64,000 nt of DNA from G963676795 sp963677215 (GTDB lineage Bacteria > Desulfobacterota > Desulfuromonadia > Desulfuromonadales > Geopsychrobacteraceae), in NCBI GenBank assembly GCA_963677215.1, contig OY781919.1, forward strand, positions 4,092,001 to 4,156,000, read 5' to 3'. The position numbers and the translations under genes are program-made. Below, one piece after another: positions 1 to 8,846 of the stretch. Below the pieces are notes generated by a model. It was not told where the DNA came from. It saw nothing but the letters and a program-made list of their open reading frames with translations, and ran no database searches. Every line of letters starts with the position of its first letter. Positions within the stretch are counted from its first letter, which is position 1.

Positions 1-1
1 G

Positions 2-208
2 GACGGGACCGATAACAACGGCAATACCTTAAGCTCCGGAGAATATTCCGTTCTGGCCACCGCCATCTACAGTGATGACAGCAGCGAATACCTGACCACC
101 CTGCAACGTGCCGTGGTCACAGGCATCGACACCAGTAGCGACACCCTGCTTGAAACCAGCCAGGGTTCCATGCAACTGAGTCAGCTGCTCTCGGTCAGCA
201 CCAACTAA
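2..208 (+). CDS. flgD: Flagellar hook assembly protein FlgD, C-terminal fragment
   Basis: This is the open 3' end of a gene that begins left of the window; the TAA stop is at 206-208. The visible 68 residues begin DGTDNNGNTLSSGEYSV, which matches the FlgD Ig-like/Tudor region where a W-D-G-x-D-x-x-G-N motif precedes a G-x-Y-x-V strand. FlgD is the scaffold (cap) on which FlgE polymerises to build the hook, and it is exported by the flagellar type III apparatus. The next flagellar gene follows after 16 bases, so this is the upstream part of the same hook operon. The N-terminal export region is not visible. Identity rests on the short motif plus context. Confidence 0.8.
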   Translation, partial: DGTDNNGNTLSSGEYSVLATAIYSDDSSEYLTTLQRAVVTGIDTSSDTLLETSQGSMQLSQLLSVSTN

Positions 209-224
209 GCCAGGAGAACCAGCG

Positions 225-503
225 ATGATAAGCAAAAACCAGACAAACGCCACGATACGTTTCAGCAGACACGCCAATGCCCGGCTGGAAAAACGCAACA
301 TCAGCTTTACCACGGGAATGATGGCCCAACTGGACAAGGCGCTCGACAGTCTGGCCGGCAAAAACGGCCGCTCCGCCCTTGTTCTGTTCGAACAACTGGC
401 TCTGCTGGTCAGCGTCAGCAAACGGACGGTCATCACGGTCATCAGTCGCGACCAGCTGCAAAACAATATTTTTACCGATATCGACAGCGTTATTTTCGTT
501 TAG
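225..503 (+). CDS. Small flagellar operon protein (TIGR02530 type)
   Basis: A 92-residue protein between flgD and flgE. It shows FSRHANARLEKRNI near the N-terminus and a C-terminal half ending in an N-I-F-T-D-I-D-S pattern. This agrees with what I recall of the TIGR02530 flagellar operon family, which sits between flgD and flgE in many Gram-positive and deltaproteobacterial genomes. Its molecular role is not settled. No signal peptide or membrane segment is visible, so it is probably cytoplasmic or exported through the flagellar system. The start is supported by CAGGAG about 8 bases upstream of ATG 225. Family call is from pattern and position. Confidence 0.8.
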   Translation: MISKNQTNATIRFSRHANARLEKRNISFTTGMMAQLDKALDSLAGKNGRSALVLFEQLALLVSVSKRTVITVISRDQLQNNIFTDIDSVIFV

Positions 504-521
504 CAACAAGGAGCATAAGCC

Positions 522-1811
522 ATGGGTCTCTCTAGTACACTATATACCGGCATCAGCGGCCTGAAGGCCAACTCGGAAGCGATGAGCGTCACCGGCAACA
601 ATATCTCCAACAGCAACACCGTTGGTTTCAAATCGAGTTCTACCCTGTTTTCGGATGTCCTTTCGGCATCGATCTCAAGCGCCAGCGGCTCGTCCCAGGT
701 CGGCCGTGGAGTGCAGATCTCCAGCGTCTCCAACAACTTCAGCCAGGGCTCCTTTCAGAGCACTTCCAGCACAACCGATCTGGCCATCGAAGGGGAAGGC
801 TTCTTTATGGTCAGTGCCGTCGACTCCGAAGAGGTTCTCTACACCCGCAACGGTTCCTTCAGCTTCGATTCCGACGGCTACCTGGTCAACGACGCCGGCT
901 ATCAGGTTCTTGGCATGGCTTACGAATATAACGAAGCTACTGGCGAATTTGAGCTCTCCGGCGGTGATCCAACCAGCATCCAGGTCGATTTCAACACCCA
1001 GATTGCAGCCAATGACACCTCGACCCTGACCCTGACCACCAATCTGGATGCCGGTTCAGATACCATTACGACGGGGTTCGACATCACTAACGCCGACGAC
1101 ACCTCGAACTATTCGACCTCGACCCAGATTTACGACTCTCTCGGCGACACCCATCTGGTGACCACCTATTTCACCAAGACCGCCGACCAGACCTGGGAAT
1201 GGCACATGGTCGTCGACAGTTCCGAACTGGACACCACCGCTGCAGCCACCGACCTGACCGAAATCGGCAGCGGCACCCTGACCTTCGACAGTGACGGCAA
1301 CCTGACCAGCGGCGGCACCGGACTGTCAACAACAGCCGGCATCCTCGATTGGGTCAACGGTGCAGACGCCGCCCAGCAAATCGAGATGACTTTTGACACA
1401 ACCCAGTTCAGCAGTTCCTCCGTTGTCATTTCCCAGGATCAGAACGGCTACGGCCCCGGCGAAGTCGTCGATGTCTCCATTGATGAAAACGGCAGTGTCG
1501 TCGCCAGCTATTCCAACGGTGAAAACATCTATATTTCCATGCTGACGCTGGCGACCTTCAACAACGCCGGAGGACTGAGCAAGGAAGGGGGGAGCCTCTA
1601 CGCCGCCACAGCCTCCTCAGGGACGGCCAGTGTCGGCGTCGCGGGAGCGTCCCAGGGCTACATCTACACCAGCAGCCTGGAGCTTTCCAATGTCGATCTG
1701 GCCCAGGAATTCGTCAGCATGATCACCATTCAGAACGGTTACTCAGCATCCTCCAAGGTCATCACCACAACCGATGAGATGCTTCAGGAACTGATCAACC
1801 TGAAACGCTAG
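522..1811 (+). CDS. flgE: Flagellar hook protein FlgE
   Basis: A 429-residue protein of the flagellar rod/hook family. It starts with the flg_bb_rod signature (SLYTGISGL-like, then N-N-I-S-N-S-N-T-V-G-F-K) and ends with the typical helix containing ELSNVDLAQEF and ITIQNGYSASSKVI. The N- and C-terminal helices pack into the hook tube, while the Thr/Ser/Asp-rich middle (about residues 150-330) is the variable surface domain. FlgE forms the universal joint between rod and filament. AAGGAG lies 10 bases upstream of ATG 522. Length is normal for short FlgE proteins. It lies 18 bases after the TIGR02530-type gene in the same operon. Confidence 0.96.
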   Translation: MGLSSTLYTGISGLKANSEAMSVTGNNISNSNTVGFKSSSTLFSDVLSASISSASGSSQVGRGVQISSVSNNFSQGSFQSTSSTTDLAIEGEGFFMVSAVDSEEVLYTRNGSFSFDSDGYLVNDAGYQVLGMAYEYNEATGEFELSGGDPTSIQVDFNTQIAANDTSTLTLTTNLDAGSDTITTGFDITNADDTSNYSTSTQIYDSLGDTHLVTTYFTKTADQTWEWHMVVDSSELDTTAAATDLTEIGSGTLTFDSDGNLTSGGTGLSTTAGILDWVNGADAAQQIEMTFDTTQFSSSSVVISQDQNGYGPGEVVDVSIDENGSVVASYSNGENIYISMLTLATFNNAGGLSKEGGSLYAATASSGTASVGVAGASQGYIYTSSLELSNVDLAQEFVSMITIQNGYSASSKVITTTDEMLQELINLKR

Positions 1812-1834
1812 AACAATAGAACAAGGATCACGCT

Positions 1835-2188
1835 ATGGACAGACCGCTTGAAGCCAAGCTGAAGCTTCTGGAACAACTGATTGAACAGGAACGCGCCTTT
1901 GCCGTCGGCCTGAAGATCACTGAGCTCAAAGAGATCCAGGAACAGAAAAAGGAGCTGTTGATCGAACTCCACGGTTTTCAGGGCGGCTGTCCGCAGGAAC
2001 TTAAGGATCTGGCCGCCCGCCTGCGCGACAGTAACCGACGCAACGCCAGGCTGCTGCATACGACGCTCAATTTTCTGCGGCAGACCATGAACAGCTGCCG
2101 CAAAAGCATTACGCCATTGACCTACGGCCGGAGCGGCAACCAGATTCAGGGCTCGGCGATCGGTCTGCTGCATGCCGGAAGGGTCTGA
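1835..2188 (+). CDS. flgN: FlgN-like flagellar export chaperone
   Basis: A 117-residue, mostly helical protein located directly before flgK and flgL. FlgN is the export chaperone that holds the hook-filament junction proteins FlgK and FlgL, so both position and size fit. The N-terminal half is a charged coiled coil (about residues 5-50, rich in L, E, K, Q), and the C-terminal part has the loose S-x-x-Y-G-R motif often seen at the end of FlgN proteins. Sequence conservation in the family is low, so the call leans on context. AAGGA precedes ATG 1835, and the stop is only 2 bases before the flgK start, implying translational coupling. Confidence 0.8.
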   Translation: MDRPLEAKLKLLEQLIEQERAFAVGLKITELKEIQEQKKELLIELHGFQGGCPQELKDLAARLRDSNRRNARLLHTTLNFLRQTMNSCRKSITPLTYGRSGNQIQGSAIGLLHAGRV

Positions 2189-2190
2189 CC

Positions 2191-3582
2191 ATGAGTATCA
2201 TATCATCACTCTATATCGGGGCAACCGGCCTCTCGGTCAATCAGAAAGGGATCGAAGTCACCGGTAACAACCTGTCCAACGTCAATACCGAAGGATATAC
2301 CAAGCAGACGCTCGAGCTGTCCTCGACCCCGACCCTGGAATACAGCGGACAGATGATCGGAACCGGCTCGACGGTCAGTTCGATCAACCGTGAAACCAAT
2401 ACCTTTGTCACCGAACAGCTGATCAGCAAAACCGCAGATTACGGTGAAGAGAATGCCAAAAATACCATTTTGGCAGAGATCGAACAGATCATCGCCATCG
2501 ACGGCGACGGCAGCCTGTCGACCGATATCGATGAATTTTTCGACGCCTGGCAGGAATTGAGCAATGACCCGTCGGCCACACTTGAACGTCAGCAGGTGAT
2601 GCAGATCGGCGAGAACCTGGCCTCCAGCTTCCAGACCATGATCACCGACCTGGATACCGTCACCGGCAATATCAATGAGGACATCAGCGGCAAGATCACC
2701 AGTCTCAACCAACAGCTGCAGCAGATCGCCGATCTGAATGTCCAGATTGTCTCGGCCGAATCGACCGGCATCTCCGCCAACTCTCTGCGCGATCAACGTG
2801 ATCTGTTGCTCAAGGAGGTCTCGGAAATTGCCGGCATCAATTACTACGAGGAATCGAACGGCATGGTCTCGGTGCAACTGGCCAGTGGTCAGCCCCTGGT
2901 TACGGCCGATACGGTCAGTACCCTGGAAGCCGTGTGGAATTCCGGAACGCTCGACATCACCCTGACCAGCGGCGCCTCATCCGTAACCCTGGCTGCCGAT
3001 GATTTTAGCGGTGAGCTGGGAGGGATGCTGGAACTGCGCGACGAGTATATCCCGGAACTGGTTGAACAGCTTGATATCCTCGCCTACAACCTGGCGACAG
3101 CGGTCAATACGGTTCACACCAGCGGCTATGATCAGAACGGCGCCAGTGGCAGCGATTTCTTCACCTTCTCCAACAGCGGCGCCAACCCATGGGATGGCGC
3201 CGCATCAACCCTGGCCATGGCTCTGACTGACACTGCTGAAGTCGCCGCCGCCGGGAATGCCAGTGCCGCATCGGGAGACAATGAGAATACCCTGAACATG
3301 GTTGCCCTGCAGGATCAGAATCTGATCAACGGCACCAGCACCCTCAATAACTACTATGCATCGATCGCGGCTGAGGTCGGCCTGACGGTCAGCGAAAACA
3401 GCAACGCGCTCGAAAGCATCGACGACAGCTTGACCCAGATCCAGAATATGCGTGATTCCGTTTCCGGAGTCTCGACTGATGAAGAGATGCTGATGCTGGT
3501 CCAGTACCAGTCCGGCTATGAAGCTGCAGCCCGTTTTCTGACAACCGTCGACGAGATGCTCGACACCCTGATGAGTATGTGA
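2191..3582 (+). CDS. flgK: Flagellar hook-associated protein 1 FlgK
   Basis: A 463-residue protein with an N-terminal rod signature (SLYIGATGLSVNQKGIEVTG then N-L-S-N-V-N-T-E-G-Y-T-K-Q) and a C-terminal helix (DEEMLMLVQYQSGYEAAARF, TTVDEMLDTLM) typical of FlgK. FlgK is the first hook-filament junction protein. The internal L-R-D-Q-R-D motif near residue 200 is also characteristic. It is on the short side for FlgK, with a reduced variable middle domain. GGAAGGG lies about 7 bases upstream of ATG 2191. It is flanked by its likely chaperone and by flgL in the same operon. Confidence 0.96.
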   Translation: MSIISSLYIGATGLSVNQKGIEVTGNNLSNVNTEGYTKQTLELSSTPTLEYSGQMIGTGSTVSSINRETNTFVTEQLISKTADYGEENAKNTILAEIEQIIAIDGDGSLSTDIDEFFDAWQELSNDPSATLERQQVMQIGENLASSFQTMITDLDTVTGNINEDISGKITSLNQQLQQIADLNVQIVSAESTGISANSLRDQRDLLLKEVSEIAGINYYEESNGMVSVQLASGQPLVTADTVSTLEAVWNSGTLDITLTSGASSVTLAADDFSGELGGMLELRDEYIPELVEQLDILAYNLATAVNTVHTSGYDQNGASGSDFFTFSNSGANPWDGAASTLAMALTDTAEVAAAGNASAASGDNENTLNMVALQDQNLINGTSTLNNYYASIAAEVGLTVSENSNALESIDDSLTQIQNMRDSVSGVSTDEEMLMLVQYQSGYEAAARFLTTVDEMLDTLMSM

Positions 3583-3589
3583 GGCCACT

Positions 3590-4465
3590 ATGAAAGTCAC
3601 TGAAATGTCCATGTTCCGCACCCTGCAGAGCAATCTGAGCAAAAGCAGCAGCAATCTCAACGATCTCTATCTGCAGGCCTCTACAGGAAGCAAACTGATC
3701 GACGCCTCAGATGATCCGTCTGCCATCGGCTCGGTATTCAGCTCCAGAACCAGTATCGCCAAATCTGATCGCTACATTGAAACAATAGGGGAAACGCAGG
3801 ATGATATCGATATCTTGGATGGCTATCTCGACAGTGCGGAAGAGATCATGGTGCGGGCCAAGGAGATCGCTGTCGCCGCGCAAAACGGTTCATTAAGCCA
3901 GGATGATCTCGACACCTACGCCGACGAAGTCGATGAGTTGCAGGAGGCGCTACTGAACATCGCCAATGCCCAGGTTGACGGCAAATATATCTTTGCCGGT
4001 TACGATGAAGACAATCAGCCCTTCAATGGCGATCCGGTCATTTACAGCGGAACCAGCGATCACAAGATGGTCGAAATCTCCAGCGGCCAGACGGTGCAGA
4101 CCAACCTGACCGGGGATGAGGTTTTCACGGCCCCCTACGATAGTTTCAGTGCTCTCAGCGATCTGGCAGACGCACTGCGCAACGGCGACAGCGCGGCGCT
4201 CAACACCTCCCTGACCGACCTGGAGAACAGCGCCGATCAGATTCGCAGTAAGCGTAGTGAAATGGGAAATATAAATAATCGTCTGGATGATGTTTCAACC
4301 ATGCTGGAAAATCTGCAACTGCAGATGGAAGAACGCCTCTCCGGCTACCAGGACGCCGACCTGGTTGAGGTCATGAGTTGCATCAGCCAGGCGGAACTTT
4401 CCTACGAGGCCGCGCTGAATGTCAGCTCACGGCTGTCACAGTTGTCGATTCTTGATTATCTGTAA
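3590..4465 (+). CDS. flgL: Flagellar hook-associated protein 3 FlgL
   Basis: A 291-residue flagellin-like junction protein. The N-terminus shows the flagellin signature (MFRTLQSNLSKSSSNLNDLY then a G-x-K-L-x-x-x-S-D-D-P motif), and the C-terminus ends with a typical helix including EVMSCISQAELSYEAAL. FlgL links FlgK to the filament. GAGG lies 5 bases before ATG 3590, and only 7 bases separate it from flgK. It is the last gene of the visible operon; csrA and fliW, which follow flgL in many relatives, are not found here. Instead a palindrome-rich non-coding stretch begins. Confidence 0.95.
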   Translation: MKVTEMSMFRTLQSNLSKSSSNLNDLYLQASTGSKLIDASDDPSAIGSVFSSRTSIAKSDRYIETIGETQDDIDILDGYLDSAEEIMVRAKEIAVAAQNGSLSQDDLDTYADEVDELQEALLNIANAQVDGKYIFAGYDEDNQPFNGDPVIYSGTSDHKMVEISSGQTVQTNLTGDEVFTAPYDSFSALSDLADALRNGDSAALNTSLTDLENSADQIRSKRSEMGNINNRLDDVSTMLENLQLQMEERLSGYQDADLVEVMSCISQAELSYEAALNVSSRLSQLSILDYL

Positions 4466-4972
4466 AGCTGAAGAAACCTGAACGGCTCGGTTATCGATTG
4501 TTCCATGCCATCAAGCCGTGGAACCCCGGCTTTGCGATTGCGCGAATTCAAGATGCTCAGCATCTTGTCTGAGCGCGTAGAGAATAGCAGCCCAAAGGCT
4601 ACGAAGAAGGTCAGAAACAATTTTCGTCAGTGTTTTCAAAGAGTTTCTTTTTCCACCCTTTTTCTTTGCGATCAAAGAAAAAGGGTGACGTCTGCCGGTA
4701 CGGGAACCGGCGGTTTTGATTTTATGCCCGACAACTCCTGACAACAACCAAGATCAAAACCACGGGGTCGCGGCCCCGTTCGCCGCCTTCCTTTTGGCCA
4801 GGGCTCCAAAAGGAAGCAAAAACGCCCTTTCAAAACTGACGAAGGTTGTCCCTGCTCTCTTCGTAGGTCCATACCAGCAACCGACAACTCGCCCAATGAT
4901 GGGCTCGCCCATCTGACGGGCAGAACCGAAGAAACGGCTTTGCCGTTTCGATGAATTGGAACAAACAATCTG
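4466..4972. repeat. Palindrome-rich non-coding region
   Basis: About 500 bases between two convergent operons with no supported gene but several perfect inverted repeats. Arms are 4549-4557/4559-4567 (9 bp, 1-base loop), 4654-4668/4673-4687 (15 bp, CGAT loop), 4762-4767/4774-4779 (6 bp), 4787-4797/4806-4816 (11 bp) and 4931-4938/4942-4949 (8 bp, TTT loop). The dense spacing of hairpins resembles mosaic intergenic repeat elements. The last hairpin could also terminate aat on the minus strand. Short open frames here have no ribosome site and are interrupted by the palindromes. Whether the unit recurs elsewhere in the genome cannot be seen in this window. Confidence 0.6.
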
Positions 4973-5656
4973 TCAAAAGCAGCTGACCAATTCCCCGTGC
5001 GGCGGCACCTCCCCTTTTGCCAAAAATTCAGCAAACTCAGCTCGCGAGATTTCACGCGCGCCGAGAGAGATCAGATGATCTGTGCGCTGCTGACAGTCGA
5101 GCAGGACAAACCCCTGATCCTGAAGATGCCGGACCAGGGCGATAAGTGCCACCTTTGAACCGTTGGTTGCCCGACTGAACATCGACTCGCCAAAAAAACA
5201 GCGCCCCAGACAGACGCCATAGATCCCGCCGACCAGCTCTTCGCCATCCCAGACCTCCACGGAATGCGCAAAGCCAAGCTCATGCAGCCGAATGTAGGCC
5301 TTTTTCATCTCCGGAGTGATCCAGGTCCCCTCCCCTTCAACCCCGACACGCAGGGAACGGCACCAGTAGATGACCCGCTCGAAACACTCGTCAAAACTGA
5401 CCCGCCAGTCGGTTGTTTTGAGGAAGCGGCGCATTGAGCGGGAGATGTGCAGTTCGGCAGGAAACAGGACACAGCGGGGATCGGGAGACCACCAGAGAAC
5501 CGGCTCTCCGGGGTTATACCAGGGGAAGACGCCAAGGCTGTAGGCAAACAGCAAGCGCTGAACCGAGAGGTCCCCGCCAACCGCGAGCAGACCACAATCA
5601 TCCGCTTCTTCGACCGGCGGGAACCAGAGCTCGTCATCAAGTTGATAATAGGCCAT
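4973..5656 (-). CDS. aat: Leucyl/phenylalanyl-tRNA--protein transferase
   Basis: A 227-residue enzyme that transfers Leu or Phe from aminoacyl-tRNA to proteins with N-terminal Arg or Lys, creating N-degrons. Typical family blocks are visible: FPPVEEAD near residue 12, GLLAVGGDLS near 22, G-V-F-P-W-Y then W-W-S-P-D-P-R (about 41-62), W-I-T-P-E-M-K-K-A-Y (about 111-120), and G-G-I-Y-G-V-x-L-G-R-C-F-F-G-E-S-M-F-S (about 142-160). Length is normal. It is the last gene of the clpS-clpA-aat operon, starting 4 bases after the clpA stop. The substrate-making and substrate-degrading arms of the N-degron pathway are therefore co-transcribed. Confidence 0.96.
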   Translation of the reverse strand: MAYYQLDDELWFPPVEEADDCGLLAVGGDLSVQRLLFAYSLGVFPWYNPGEPVLWWSPDPRCVLFPAELHISRSMRRFLKTTDWRVSFDECFERVIYWCRSLRVGVEGEGTWITPEMKKAYIRLHELGFAHSVEVWDGEELVGGIYGVCLGRCFFGESMFSRATNGSKVALIALVRHLQDQGFVLLDCQQRTDHLISLGAREISRAEFAEFLAKGEVPPHGELVSCF

Positions 5657-5660
5657 TCAA

Positions 5661-7904
5661 TTAATTGTAGCGGAAGGTAAACTGCCCTGATTTATAACCA
5701 ATGTTAGCAGTTCCACCTTTTCTCAATTCTCCGAACAGGATATTTTCCGCCAATGGATCGCTCAGTTCATTCTGAATCAGACGTCCCAATGGGCGGGCCC
5801 CGAAGAGCGGATCATAACCACGCTTGGCCAGTTCCTTGCGAGCCGCGGAAGAGACCTTGATCTTGACATTACGGTCAGCCAACTGAGTTTCCAGCTCACC
5901 AAGAAACTTGTCGACAACCTGGAGCATGATCCCTTCATCAAGCGAAGCAAAATGGACAACAGCATCGAGACGATTGCGGAATTCCGGTGAAAACGCCTTT
6001 TCCAGGGCATTTTTCGGTTTGGCCGCAACCCGGTCACCAAAACCGATCGGCGTGACGTTGATCTCCCGTCCGCCGACGTTACTGGTCATGATCAGAATAA
6101 CGTTGCGGAAATCGGTCTCCTTGCCGTTGTTGTCGGTCAGCGTACCATGATCCATGACCTGCAGGAGGATATTGAACAGATCGGGATGGGCCTTTTCGAT
6201 CTCGTCAAGCAACAGCACCGACCAGGGATTCTTGTTGACCGCTTCGGTCAGCAGCCCCCCCTGATCGAAACCGACATAACCGGGAGGCGCACCGATCAGC
6301 CGCGCCACCGAATGCTTCTCCATGTATTCACTCATATCGAAGCGCAGGAACTTGACCCCCAGCTGGTTGGCCAGCTGCTTGGCAACCTCGGTCTTGCCAA
6401 CCCCGGTCGGTCCGGTGAAGAGCAGTGAGCCGACCGGTTTGTCGGCATGGCCGAGTCCGGCTCGGGAACGGTGAATCGACTTGACCAGCTGTTCGATCGC
6501 CGGGTCCTGACCAAAGACCACCCGTTTGAGGTCACGTTCAAGATAGCGCAGGCGCTGACGGTCGCTACCGGAGATGGAACGGATCGGCACACGGGCCATA
6601 CGAGCCACGACCCTCTCTATATCCTCGATATTAACCGGGCGTTTAGGATTTCCTTCCAGGCGATGCTGAGCGCCCGCTTCGTCGATCACATCGATCGCCT
6701 TGTCCGGCAGATGACGTTGGGGCAGATGCTTGACCGCCAGCTGAACGGCTGACTCAAGCGCCTCTTCGGTATAGACGACTCTGTGATGCTCCTGGTAACG
6801 CGGTGCCAGACCGCGCAGGATCTCCAGTGCTTCTTCAGCGCTCGGTTCGTGCAGGTCGATCTTCTGAAAACGCCTTGAAAGGGCGCGGTCCTTGTCAAAC
6901 AGGTTACGATACTCTTCGTAGGTGGTTGAACCCATGCAGCGGATCTCACCGGAACCGAGCGCCGGCTTGAGGATATTCGAGGCATCGAGCGAACCGCCGC
7001 TGGTCGCCCCGGCACCGACAATGGTATGGATTTCATCGATGAACAGAATGGCGTTGTCACGCACCTGCAGAGCACTGACCACCGCCTTGAGACGTTCCTC
7101 AAAGTCACCGCGGAACTTGGTACCGGCTAGCAGCGCCCCCATGTCGAGGGTAAACAACTCGCTGTCCTTGAGCAGGTCCGGGACATTCCCTTCGGCGACA
7201 CGCAACGCCAGTCCTTCGGCCATGGCGGTCTTGCCGACCCCCGGCTCACCGACAAAAATCGGATTATTTTTACGCCGGCGGCAGAGCACCAAGATAGTCC
7301 GTTCAAGTTCCTGGTCACGACCGATCAGTGGATCGATCTTTCCTTCTTTGGCCCGGGCGATCAGGTCGATGGTATAGGCCTCGAGAGGGTCGACCTTTTT
7401 CTGCTTCTTTTTGTCGGGATCGCCGGAGGGAGCACGGTGAGGCTTTTCCTCCTCCCGCTTGGTCCCGGAGCCGTGGGAGATATAATCGAGCAGATCGACC
7501 CGCTCGATCCCCTGACTCTGCAGGAAATAGCAGGCGTGCGAGTTCTCCTCCTCGAGGATCGCCGCCAGAAGATCGCCGACTCCAACCTCCGACTGCTGGG
7601 CTGACTGCATGTGCAGAACGGTCCGCTGCAACATCCGTTGCAGGGCCAGCGTCTGGCGCGGAACCTCCTCCAGCTTGGCATCTTCGGGCAACTGCTCGAG
7701 CTGACGATCGAAAAACTCTTCGAGATGGATTTTAAGTTCTTCGATATCACCGCCGCAGGCGATCAGAATCTGCTGTCCGACGCCTTCAAAGAGCAGCGCA
7801 TAAAGCACATGCTCAGTGGTCAGATATTCGTGTCTTCTGCGCTGCGCTTCGCGCACAGCCAGAGTGAAAGCAACCTGGACATCCTGATTAAACATCTCGG
7901 CCAT
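5661..7904 (-). CDS. clpA: ATP-dependent Clp protease ATP-binding subunit ClpA
   Basis: A 747-residue double AAA+ unfoldase. It has an N-terminal Clp_N repeat domain (about 1-145, with the FTLAVREAQRR and YLTTEHVLYALL blocks). Module D1 follows with Walker A GEPGVGKTA near residue 220 and Walker B LFIDEIH near 290. Module D2 has Walker A GPTGVGKTE near 500 and LLLDEIEKA near 565. The 170-residue middle insert of ClpB is absent, which supports ClpA. ClpA unfolds substrates and feeds them to ClpP. AGGAGG inside the 3' end of clpS lies just upstream of the start, so translation is probably coupled. No clpP is in this window. Confidence 0.97.
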   Translation of the reverse strand: MAEMFNQDVQVAFTLAVREAQRRRHEYLTTEHVLYALLFEGVGQQILIACGGDIEELKIHLEEFFDRQLEQLPEDAKLEEVPRQTLALQRMLQRTVLHMQSAQQSEVGVGDLLAAILEEENSHACYFLQSQGIERVDLLDYISHGSGTKREEEKPHRAPSGDPDKKKQKKVDPLEAYTIDLIARAKEGKIDPLIGRDQELERTILVLCRRRKNNPIFVGEPGVGKTAMAEGLALRVAEGNVPDLLKDSELFTLDMGALLAGTKFRGDFEERLKAVVSALQVRDNAILFIDEIHTIVGAGATSGGSLDASNILKPALGSGEIRCMGSTTYEEYRNLFDKDRALSRRFQKIDLHEPSAEEALEILRGLAPRYQEHHRVVYTEEALESAVQLAVKHLPQRHLPDKAIDVIDEAGAQHRLEGNPKRPVNIEDIERVVARMARVPIRSISGSDRQRLRYLERDLKRVVFGQDPAIEQLVKSIHRSRAGLGHADKPVGSLLFTGPTGVGKTEVAKQLANQLGVKFLRFDMSEYMEKHSVARLIGAPPGYVGFDQGGLLTEAVNKNPWSVLLLDEIEKAHPDLFNILLQVMDHGTLTDNNGKETDFRNVILIMTSNVGGREINVTPIGFGDRVAAKPKNALEKAFSPEFRNRLDAVVHFASLDEGIMLQVVDKFLGELETQLADRNVKIKVSSAARKELAKRGYDPLFGARPLGRLIQNELSDPLAENILFGELRKGGTANIGYKSGQFTFRYN

Positions 7905-7905
7905 A

Positions 7906-8226
7906 TCAAGCCTCCTCTAGCGAACAGCGCAAAGGGAATCCGGCCTCCCTGGCTTTTCTTCTGGCCAGCTCCGCTTTCATTTCGGCAACAGCAAAAGGGT
8001 ATGTTCCACAATGGCCGACACCCTGGTAATGGATCGTCAACATGATCTGTTCCGCATCGGACCAGTTCTTGTGAAAAACATCCCGCAGAACCTCCACAAC
8101 GAACTCCATCGTGGTGTAATCATCATTATGCATCAAAACCTTGAACAGTGACGGTGTCTCCACCTCCTGCCTGGTTTTGACTTTGACCCTGGTCTTATGT
8201 CCGGTGTTGGTTGCTGGATTACCCAT
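7906..8226 (-). CDS. clpS: ATP-dependent Clp protease adaptor ClpS
   Basis: A 106-residue adaptor that binds N-degron residues (Leu, Phe, Tyr, Trp) and delivers the protein to ClpA. The family core is clear: VLMHNDDYTTMEFVVEVL near residues 31-48, then a T-x-x-H-x-x-G-x-G-x-C-G-x-Y motif. The N-terminal about 25 residues form the flexible extension that engages the ClpA pore. An AGGAA site lies upstream of ATG 8226. It is the first gene of the operon, and its stop is one base from the clpA start. Confidence 0.96.
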   Translation of the reverse strand: MGNPATNTGHKTRVKVKTRQEVETPSLFKVLMHNDDYTTMEFVVEVLRDVFHKNWSDAEQIMLTIHYQGVGHCGTYPFAVAEMKAELARRKAREAGFPLRCSLEEA

Positions 8227-8328
8227 AAAGCTTGATTCCTGTTTCCCTCTGCTTAATAATTACTAAAATTTCTTTTTTGCATAGTAGCACAATCGACTCA
8301 CGACAAGAAAGCCGCTGGAGAGAGATTG

Positions 8329-8691
8329 ATGAATCAGATCTATGCCAACAAACGCCGCAGCCCCGACCTGATCCTCAGGCTTCTCGCCTGGATGAACGCC
8401 ATTGCCGTGGCCTCCCTTGTCATCACGCTCTTTCTCGTCGCTTTTGCCAAACCCGATCTGGAAACCTTCTTCGATCGCTATTACAACATCACTCTGCGCA
8501 CAACCTGGGATAAAAGCTTCTTCGTCTATATTGGCTTTTTTCTTTTCTTAAGCCTGCTGACCAGCCTGCTCGGCCTCTATTTCAACAGCAAGCGTCTCAA
8601 GCGCAAGGGAGATTACATCCATTCAACCCTGGTCATCAGCCTGGTGGTCTCCTGTATTGCCCTTTTTTTCTTTTTCAGACTCATCATGTAA
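8329..8691 (+). CDS. Small two- or three-span membrane protein, unknown
   Basis: A 120-residue protein with three hydrophobic stretches: about residues 22-40 (ending VITLFLVAFA), 62-84 (FFVYIGFFLFLSLLTSLLGL) and 100-118 (LVISLVVSCIALFFFFRL). I do not recognise a family. The start is placed at ATG 8329 because GGAGAG lies 6 bases upstream; the TTG one codon earlier is less likely. It is divergent from clpS and upstream of rmuC in the same direction, with 155 bases between, so it is probably its own unit. A basic loop (NSKRLKRKGD) between the last two spans suggests that side faces the cytoplasm. Confidence 0.75.
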   Translation: MNQIYANKRRSPDLILRLLAWMNAIAVASLVITLFLVAFAKPDLETFFDRYYNITLRTTWDKSFFVYIGFFLFLSLLTSLLGLYFNSKRLKRKGDYIHSTLVISLVVSCIALFFFFRLIM

Positions 8692-8774
8692 GGCAGAAGA
8701 ATTACCAGGGAACCTTACAGGCAGTTCATTATCTTCCTTATAGGATAACAGACTCTTGTCATTACCGCCCCCTC

Positions 8775-8803
8775 TTGTCCCCTTCACACCACTCTGCTAT
8801 GTT
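8775..8803 (+). promoter_or_regulatory. Candidate sigma-70 promoter of rmuC
   Basis: TTGTCC at 8775-8780 and TATGTT at 8798-8803 are separated by 17 bases, each matching four of six consensus positions. The rmuC start at 8847 follows about 44 bases later. Seen by eye only. Confidence 0.4.
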
Positions 8804-8846
8804 AGCGAAAACCCTCAAATCACTGCAGCCACAAGGACCAACCTGA

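Noticed and set aside
4505..5055. Short open frames on both strands in the palindrome-rich region.
   Set aside because: They cross perfect hairpins, lack ribosome sites, and the minus-strand one overlaps aat.
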